43,904 nt of DNA from the NCBI GenBank assembly GCA_963757125.1, contig CAVWQP010000010.1, positions 1 through 43,904 of the forward strand. Direction: 5' to 3'. Below the pieces are notes generated by a model that searched no databases, was not told the origin of the DNA, and was given only the letters and a program-made list of their open reading frames with translations. The position numbers were made by a program, and so were the translations under genes. Positions within the stretch are counted from its first letter, which is position 1; each line of letters opens with the position of its first letter. This DNA comes from CAVVSD01 sp963757125 (GTDB lineage: Bacteria; Actinomycetota; Thermoleophilia; Solirubrobacterales; Solirubrobacteraceae). Shown here piece by piece: positions 38,808 through 43,904 of this stretch.

Positions 38808-40592
38808 TCAGGCCACGGCCGACGGGTCGAAGCGCTCCGGCCGGCCCGGGGGATCCCCGAAGTCGAACGCGGCGACCTCGCCCCGCTCGGAGCGCAGGCG
38901 CTCGCGCAGCTCGGCGGTCGCGGTCTCCTCGACCGCCCCGTCCGCATCCACGACCACGCCGTAGTCGCGCCGCGCGCCCTCCGGGCTGACCGTCAGGTCG
39001 CGGACGTCCGCCGCGACGCGGTCCGCCGGGCGCTCCAGCGGGTCGCCCCACCCGCCCGCGCCCGCGGTCCTGAACACGAAGCGATCCCCGGGCTGCACCG
39101 CGAGGCTGTCGACCTTCGAGGGCAGGGTGAACTCGCGCCCGTCGCGCTTGACGAGCCGCTTCGCGCCACGGCCCCCGGCGCGCCCACCGGCGACGCCCCA
39201 CGGGTTCGTGATCGCGCGGTCGTCGTTGATCGTGAAGACGCCGGCCGCGAGGAACTCGTAGGTCTTCTCCACGCCGGTGCCGCCGCGGTGCAGGCCCGCG
39301 CCGCCGGAGTCCACGACCGGGACGTAGCTCGTCACGCGCACGGGGTAATGCGCCTCGGTGTACTCCACGGGCGTCGTGCGGAACAGCGGCCACCAGGAGT
39401 GCCCGTCGAGCCCGTCCCCGCGCTGCCGGGCGGGCAGCCCGCCGAACAGCAGCTCGACGAACTGGAAGTAGCGGTCGTGGTCGTCGGTGCCCGAGAACAC
39501 GAAGTACGGGCTCGCGCCGTAGCCCGCCGCCATCGCCAGGTCGGGCGCGCGCTGGCCCATCGCGCCGCTCATGCAGTCGAAGAAGCGGACGTGGACGTTG
39601 AGCCGGTTCGACACCGCGGCCGGGAACTTCGGGTTCAGCAGCGTCCCCTCCGGGAGCGTCACGTCGAAGACGTCGCGCACGCCGTCGTTGAACAGCACGG
39701 AGGGATCGAAGGCCATGATGAGGTAGATCCCGAAGAACAGCCGGCACAGGCCGTCGTTGATGCGGAAGTTGATCGTGCCCGGCGCCTGCGCGTCGGTGCC
39801 CGTCCAGTCGACGTGGCAGACGTCGCCGGTCCGCCACACGGTCAGCACGATCTTGAACGGGCCGTTGCCCAGCCCGTCGTCGTCGACCCAGTCGGTGAAC
39901 GTGACGGGCTCCTCGGGGATGTAGCGGCGCACGAGCGCGCCGAGGGCGACGCGCGTGCGGTCGATGAGCGCGCCGCACGCCGCCTCGTAGACGTCGGTGC
40001 CGAAGCGGTCGCACAGCTCGTTCACCCGCGTCTCCGCCGTCCGGCAGCCGGCGATGAGCGCGAGGAGGTCGCTCTCGTTCATGTCCGGGGTCCGGGTGTT
40101 GTTGAGGATGACGTCGAGCGCCGTGCGGTTCAGGACGCCGCCCTCGACGATCTTCACCGGCGGGATCCGCAGGCCCTCCTCCCAGATCGACGTCGCGTCG
40201 TTGACCTGGCTGCCGGCGACCTTGCCGCCCACGTCCATCATGTGGCCGAACATGGACGCGAACCCGATGTGCCGCTCGCCGGCGAAGATCGGGAGCACGA
40301 CGCACCAGTCGTTGAGGTGCGTGATCGAGCCCTCGCTCAGGTAGGGATCGTTGAAGAGGATCACGTCGCCCTCGCGGATGTCCCCGCCGAGCCGATCGAC
40401 GATGCCCGGGATGTAGGAGCCGAACTGGCCGACGACCATCCGGCCGTGGCGGTCGCAGACCATCGGGAACTCGTCGTGCTGCTCGCGGATCATCGGCGAC
40501 ATCGCGGCGCGCCGGACGACCTCGTCCATCTCGAAGCGGACGTTGAGCAGCGCGTTCTCGATGAGGTCCAGGGTGGGGCCGTCGACCGTCAT
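38808..40592 (-). CDS. hyuB: Hydantoinase B/oxoprolinase-type subunit
   Basis: A 594-residue HyuB-family protein (N-methylhydantoinase, acetophenone or acetone carboxylase, 5-oxoprolinase relatives). Typical segments: LLNVRFEMDEVVRRAAMSPM, EGDVILFNDPYLSEGSITHL, PAVKIVEGG-like IPPVKIVEGGVLN, DGGGAG-like PVVDSGGAGLHRGGTGVEKT, and GDRFVFRTAGAGGWGDPLER near the C-terminus. With HyuA it forms an ATP-dependent hydrolase or carboxylase. The ATG at 40592 overlaps the hyuA stop (ATGA). Third gene of the tautomerase-hyuA-hyuB operon. The substrate could be a cyclic amide or a ketone; sequence alone does not decide. Confidence 0.92.
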   Translation of the reverse strand: MTVDGPTLDLIENALLNVRFEMDEVVRRAAMSPMIREQHDEFPMVCDRHGRMVVGQFGSYIPGIVDRLGGDIREGDVILFNDPYLSEGSITHLNDWCVVLPIFAGERHIGFASMFGHMMDVGGKVAGSQVNDATSIWEEGLRIPPVKIVEGGVLNRTALDVILNNTRTPDMNESDLLALIAGCRTAETRVNELCDRFGTDVYEAACGALIDRTRVALGALVRRYIPEEPVTFTDWVDDDGLGNGPFKIVLTVWRTGDVCHVDWTGTDAQAPGTINFRINDGLCRLFFGIYLIMAFDPSVLFNDGVRDVFDVTLPEGTLLNPKFPAAVSNRLNVHVRFFDCMSGAMGQRAPDLAMAAGYGASPYFVFSGTDDHDRYFQFVELLFGGLPARQRGDGLDGHSWWPLFRTTPVEYTEAHYPVRVTSYVPVVDSGGAGLHRGGTGVEKTYEFLAAGVFTINDDRAITNPWGVAGGRAGGRGAKRLVKRDGREFTLPSKVDSLAVQPGDRFVFRTAGAGGWGDPLERPADRVAADVRDLTVSPEGARRDYGVVVDADGAVEETATAELRERLRSERGEVAAFDFGDPPGRPERFDPSAVA

Positions 40593-42658
40593 GCGGCGCT
40601 CCTCGGGCTGATCAGCAGGTTGGCGTGCGGGTCGACCGTGGCGACGTGGCCCTCCAGGACGACGGTCGTCGCGTCGTACTGCTCGACCACGGCCGGGCCG
40701 TCGACGACCATGCCCGGGGCGAGCCGGGCGCGGTCGTAGGTCGCGACGTCGCGGTACGCCGCGCCGTCCCAGACCGGGTGCGTGCCGGTCCGCGCGGCCG
40801 ACGCGTCGGGCGGCCCCAGCGGCCGCGCCGGCGTCTCGATCGACGGCACGCTCCCGATGCCGACGGCGCGCAGGGTGACGAGCTCGGCGCCGCCGGGGAG
40901 GCCGAAGCCGTAGAGCCGCTCGTGCGTCGCGGCGAACGCGTCGCCGAGCCCGGCTAGCGTCGCCTCCTCCAGGTCGCCGATCGCGATCGGCAGCTCGTAG
41001 CCCTGGCGGTGGTAGCGCATGTCCGCGACGTAGCGGATCTCGCGGTCGCCCTCCGCGACCCCCTCGCGCTCCAGGAACGCGGCGGCCTCCTCGCCCAGCG
41101 CTGCGAGCCGCTCGGCGACCTCGCCCGGTCGCACGTCGGCGACCGCGCGGATGAACGTCCGGCTGAACTCGCTGCGCACGTCGGACACGAGGAAGCCCAA
41201 GGCCGAGAGGACGCCGGGCTCCAGCGGCACGATCACCGGGAAGCAGCCGAGGGTCGCCGCCAGGGCGTTCGCGTGCAGGGCGCCGGCGCCGCCGAAGGGC
41301 ACGAGCGCGAAGGTGTCGGCCGGCATGCCGCGCTGGACGGTGACCAGGCGCAGCGCGCCGAGCATGTTCTCGTCGACGAGCCGCACGATCGCCTCGGCCG
41401 TCTGCGGGACGCCGAGCCCGAGGCGCTCGGCGACGCGCGCGACCGCCGCGTGCGCCGCATCGACGTCGAGCGTCATCGCGCCGCCGAGCAGCCGGGGCGG
41501 GAGGTGCCCGAGCACGACGTTCGCGTCGGTCACCGTCGCCTCGAGGCCGCCGTTGCCGTAGCAGGCGGGTCCGGGCGTCGCTCCCGCGCTCTGCGGCCCG
41601 ACGCGCAGTCCGCCGGTCACCTCCGACACGCTCGCGATCGACCCGCCGCCGGCGCCGATCGTCTCGACCGCGACCGACGGCACGCGCATGGGGAAGGGGC
41701 CGACCTTCGTCTCGCGCGTGATCTGCGGACGGCCGTCGAGGCTGGCCGACACGTCGGTCGACGTCCCGCCCATGTCGAACGTGATGATGCGGTCGTAGCC
41801 GGCAAGACGCGCGACGTGCGCGGCGCCGCTGACGCCGCCGGCGGGCCCCGACAGCATCGTGTGGACCGGGGTCGCGCGTGCGGCGTCGAGGCTCATGAGC
41901 CCGCCGTCGGAGCGCACCACCTGCAGCTCGGCGCCCGCGCGCACCGCGTCGAGCCCGCGTCGCAGGCCGCTCAGGTAGCGCTCCATCTCCGGGGCGACGT
42001 AGGCGTTCATCGTCGTCGTGATGGCGCGCTCGTACTCGCGGAACTCGGCGAGGACGTCGCTGGACAGGAAGACGGGGACGTCGCCCACGATCCCCTCGGC
42101 CACCCGGGCGACGGCCTGCTCGTGGACCGGGTTGGCGTAGGAGTTCAGCAGGCAGACCGTGATCGCCTCGACGCCCTTGGACACGAGCTGGCGCAGCGCC
42201 GCCGCGACGCTCTCCTCGTCGAGCGGCTCGGCCTCCTCGCCGCCGGCGTCCAGGCGGCCGCGGACCTCGGCCATGAGGTCGACGCCGACGAGCGGCGCCG
42301 GGCGGTCGTAGACCATGAAGCCGAACAGGGGCCCGGGCGTCCACGCCTCCGCGAGGTGGAAGAGGTGACGGAAGCCCTCGTTGACGACGACGCCGACCCT
42401 CGCGCCACGGCCCTCGAGCACGGCGTTGGTGGCGGCGGTGGTGCCGTGCATGAGCCCGCCCAGCTCCTCGGGCCCGATCCCCGCCCGCCGGCAGATCTCC
42501 TCGAGGCCCTCGACGACGCCGCGCGACTGGTCGCCGGTGGTCGTCGCGATCTTCAGCAGCCGGACGCTCCCGTCGCCGGCGTCGTGCAGGAGGACGTCGG
42601 TGAACGTCCCGCCCACGTCGATCCCCAGGCGGCGGCTCGTGGCCGCGGTGTCGGTCAT
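40589..42658 (-). CDS. hyuA: Hydantoinase A/oxoprolinase-type ATPase subunit
   Basis: A 689-residue HyuA-family protein that phosphorylates the substrate amide or enol form with ATP. The actin-like phosphate motif is LGIDVGGTFTDVLLHDAG at the N-terminus; HGTTAATNAVLEGRGARVGV, MLSGPAGGVSGAAHVARLAG and FDMGGTSTDVSASLDG follow, then AVETIGAGGGSIASV and CYGNGGLEATVTDANVVLGH. The C-terminal part ends VVEQYDATTVVLEGHVATVD. The ATG at 42658 overlaps the tautomerase stop. The partner HyuB follows with ATGA overlap. No third carboxylase subunit (acetone carboxylase gamma) is present, which favours a hydrolytic role. Confidence 0.94.
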   Translation of the reverse strand: MTDTAATSRRLGIDVGGTFTDVLLHDAGDGSVRLLKIATTTGDQSRGVVEGLEEICRRAGIGPEELGGLMHGTTAATNAVLEGRGARVGVVVNEGFRHLFHLAEAWTPGPLFGFMVYDRPAPLVGVDLMAEVRGRLDAGGEEAEPLDEESVAAALRQLVSKGVEAITVCLLNSYANPVHEQAVARVAEGIVGDVPVFLSSDVLAEFREYERAITTTMNAYVAPEMERYLSGLRRGLDAVRAGAELQVVRSDGGLMSLDAARATPVHTMLSGPAGGVSGAAHVARLAGYDRIITFDMGGTSTDVSASLDGRPQITRETKVGPFPMRVPSVAVETIGAGGGSIASVSEVTGGLRVGPQSAGATPGPACYGNGGLEATVTDANVVLGHLPPRLLGGAMTLDVDAAHAAVARVAERLGLGVPQTAEAIVRLVDENMLGALRLVTVQRGMPADTFALVPFGGAGALHANALAATLGCFPVIVPLEPGVLSALGFLVSDVRSEFSRTFIRAVADVRPGEVAERLAALGEEAAAFLEREGVAEGDREIRYVADMRYHRQGYELPIAIGDLEEATLAGLGDAFAATHERLYGFGLPGGAELVTLRAVGIGSVPSIETPARPLGPPDASAARTGTHPVWDGAAYRDVATYDRARLAPGMVVDGPAVVEQYDATTVVLEGHVATVDPHANLLISPRSAA

Positions 42659-43041
42659 GTGTGGGCGTGGTCCTGGCTGGCCTCGGGCAGGATGGAGCCG
42701 TACTCGAAGCAGTTCGCGCCCGGGACCTCGTAGAGGAAGATCGACAGCTCGTCCTTCGCGTCGCCGGTGATCTCGCTCCACGCGTCCGCGATGCCGTGGA
42801 TCAGGCGGCCACGCAGCTCCTCGGATCGTCCCGCGCGGATGAGTCCCATCATCCGGGGCGAGGTCGTCTCCTCGCCCTCGACGAACATCGAGCCGCGCGG
42901 TGCCTCGAAGAAGGAGCAGTGCACGTAGCGCGCGGGCGCGCCCGTGACCTGGTTGTGGACCCGCGTCACCGCCCGCGAGATCTCGGCTCTGTGCTCGAGG
43001 GTCGCCGTCCCGGTGGGCGCGACGAACTCGTAGACCGGCAT
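42655..43041 (-). CDS. Tautomerase-superfamily protein
   Basis: A 128-residue protein of the cis-CaaD/tautomerase_3 type. After removal of Met, Pro1 (MPVYEFVAPTG) is the general base of this superfamily. Other family segments are HRAEISRAVTRVHNQVTGAP, YVHCSFFEAPRGSMFVEGEE and ELRGRLIHGIADAWSEITGD. The length is about twice that of 4-oxalocrotonate tautomerase, as expected for a fused beta-alpha-beta pair. The ATG at 43041 follows AGGAGGAG. First gene of an operon with hyuA and hyuB; it may isomerise a keto/enol or unsaturated intermediate feeding those enzymes. Confidence 0.88.
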   Translation of the reverse strand: MPVYEFVAPTGTATLEHRAEISRAVTRVHNQVTGAPARYVHCSFFEAPRGSMFVEGEETTSPRMMGLIRAGRSEELRGRLIHGIADAWSEITGDAKDELSIFLYEVPGANCFEYGSILPEASQDHAHT

Positions 43042-43123
43042 CGTGCACTCCTCCTGTCGATGTCCGCGTGAGTCTGACGCCCTCCGGCTTGCCGCCCCGC
43101 CGCGGATCGGAGAGGCTCGGCAC

Positions 43124-43904
43124 ATGCATGGCGCGTTCGCATCCGTCATCGACGAGTCGTGGGGCAGCCTCGGCGAGCGCCGGTTCCTCTTCCTGACCCT
43201 GATCGGGTTCGTCGGCGCGTTCGGCTTCATCCGCCTCTCGACCCGTCTCATGCGCAGTCCGCGCGTGCCGTGGTGGCCGGGCAGCATCGTGTCCGACAGC
43301 GGCGTGCACATGCACCACCTGTTCTTCGGGATCGTGCTGATGATGGCGGCCGGTGGCCTGAGCTTCGCGGCAGGAGAGACCGACGGTCCCTGGTACGCGG
43401 TGTACGCGGTGCTGTTCGGCGTCGGCTTCGGCCTCGCGATCGACGAGTACGCGCTGTGGCTCCACCTCGACGACGTCTACTGGTCCCGGGAGGGCCGCAG
43501 CTCGATCGACGCTGCGCTCGTGGCCCTGGCCTTGATCGTGTTCGTCCTGCTCGCGTTCGTGCCCACACGGATCGGCGACGACTCGTTCGGATCGCTGGCC
43601 ATCACGGTGACGCTGGCGACGTTGCACTTCGCCTGCGTGCTGATCGCCGCCGCGAAGCACCGGCTCGTGCACGCCCTGATCGGCATCTTCATCCCTTTCG
43701 TGCCCCTGTACGCCGCGCTGCGCCTCGCCAAGCCGGACTCCATCTGGGCGACGCGCTTCTACGGGGAGCGGCGTCCGGACAAGCAGGCGCGTGCCGAGCA
43801 CCGGTTCCGGCCCGGGCGCCTGACCCATCGAGGCAAGGAGCGCCTGCGCGACGCGATCGGCGGCGTCACGGAGGAGGAGTACCAGGCGCAGCTCGCCGCA
43901 GCCG
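43124..43904 (+). CDS. Integral membrane protein, partial at window edge
   Basis: At least 260 residues, open to the end of the window. Starts at ATG 43124 (MHGAFASVIDESWGSLGERR). About six membrane helices are visible: FLFLTLIGFVGAFGFIRLST, HHLFFGIVLMMAAGGLSFAA, WYAVYAVLFGVGFGLAIDEY, DAALVALALIVFVLLAFVP, LAITVTLATLHFACVLIAAA and LVHALIGIFIPFVPLYAALR. A His-rich VSDSGVHMHHLFFG and an AIDEYALWLHLDD element look like possible metal or active sites. The soluble tail is basic (RRPDKQARAEHRFRPGR). I do not recognise a named family. Confidence 0.8.
   Translation, partial: MHGAFASVIDESWGSLGERRFLFLTLIGFVGAFGFIRLSTRLMRSPRVPWWPGSIVSDSGVHMHHLFFGIVLMMAAGGLSFAAGETDGPWYAVYAVLFGVGFGLAIDEYALWLHLDDVYWSREGRSSIDAALVALALIVFVLLAFVPTRIGDDSFGSLAITVTLATLHFACVLIAAAKHRLVHALIGIFIPFVPLYAALRLAKPDSIWATRFYGERRPDKQARAEHRFRPGRLTHRGKERLRDAIGGVTEEEYQAQLAAA

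Noticed and set aside
1..43904. tRNA, rRNA, CRISPR arrays, insertion sequences or prophage genes
   Set aside because: No cloverleaf ending in CCA, no spaced direct repeat array, and no transposase, integrase or capsid-type motif was seen on either strand.

Overview
The window is about 72% G+C and packed with genes on both strands. Four features suggest a soil actinobacterium of the class Thermoleophilia (Solirubrobacter, Conexibacter or Patulibacter type): F420-type luciferase-like oxidoreductases, an ECF42/DGPF pair, a MalT-like ATPase fused to a SARP/BTAD regulator, and a secreted RTX protein with a Cys/Arg-rich tail. This is an inference from gene content; there is no rRNA or tRNA in the window to test it.

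Layout. 1-3.1 kb: a GxGD-type membrane protein and a dimethylsulfone monooxygenase (sfnG)/NtaA-like monooxygenase pair, all broken by single-base frameshifts. 3.2-7.2 kb: a small membrane protein, a 47-residue orphan peptide gene and metH. 7.3-9.5 kb: the decayed tail of an LLM-class oxidoreductase, its intact copy, a cysteine hydrolase and a PPOX-fold protein. 9.6-12.7 kb: SRPBCC protein, DGPF (YCII) protein, ECF42 sigma factor and an SDR. 12.7-15.0 kb: acylphosphatase, a small membrane protein and a convergent response regulator/histidine kinase pair. 15.0-17.3 kb: a GMC oxidoreductase with its subunit-3 partner, behind a strong operator-like dyad, then a second copy of the 47-residue peptide gene.

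17.4-27.3 kb is the most unusual stretch. It carries a translationally coupled TIR-SIR2 / nSTAND-CHASE2 pair, a secreted RTX protein, a caspase-like protease, a membrane protein, and a coupled subtilisin-like / trypsin-like protease pair without signal peptides. NAD-consuming effector domains, a STAND NTPase tied to an extracellular sensor and three apparently cytoplasmic proteases in 10 kb resemble the conflict and programmed-death gene neighbourhoods known from multicellular bacteria. The exact arrangement is not one I recognise.

27.4-30.6 kb: glutamine synthetase with a small upstream ORF, then NfeD and a band-7/SPFH protein. 30.7-38.2 kb: a hypothetical protein, a broken SARP fragment, and a four-gene operon (YCII protein, MetE-like zinc protein, epoxide hydrolase, second MetE-like zinc protein) downstream of a large MalT/SARP regulator. 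38.3-43.9 kb: a SpoU methyltransferase, a tautomerase-HyuA-HyuB operon and a partial membrane protein at the right edge.

Single-base frameshifts are dense in the first 3 kb and sparse afterwards (about 10.5, 18.0, 20.9, 30.45 and 31.2-31.4 kb). The frames on both sides keep their family motifs, so many may be consensus errors rather than real gene loss.
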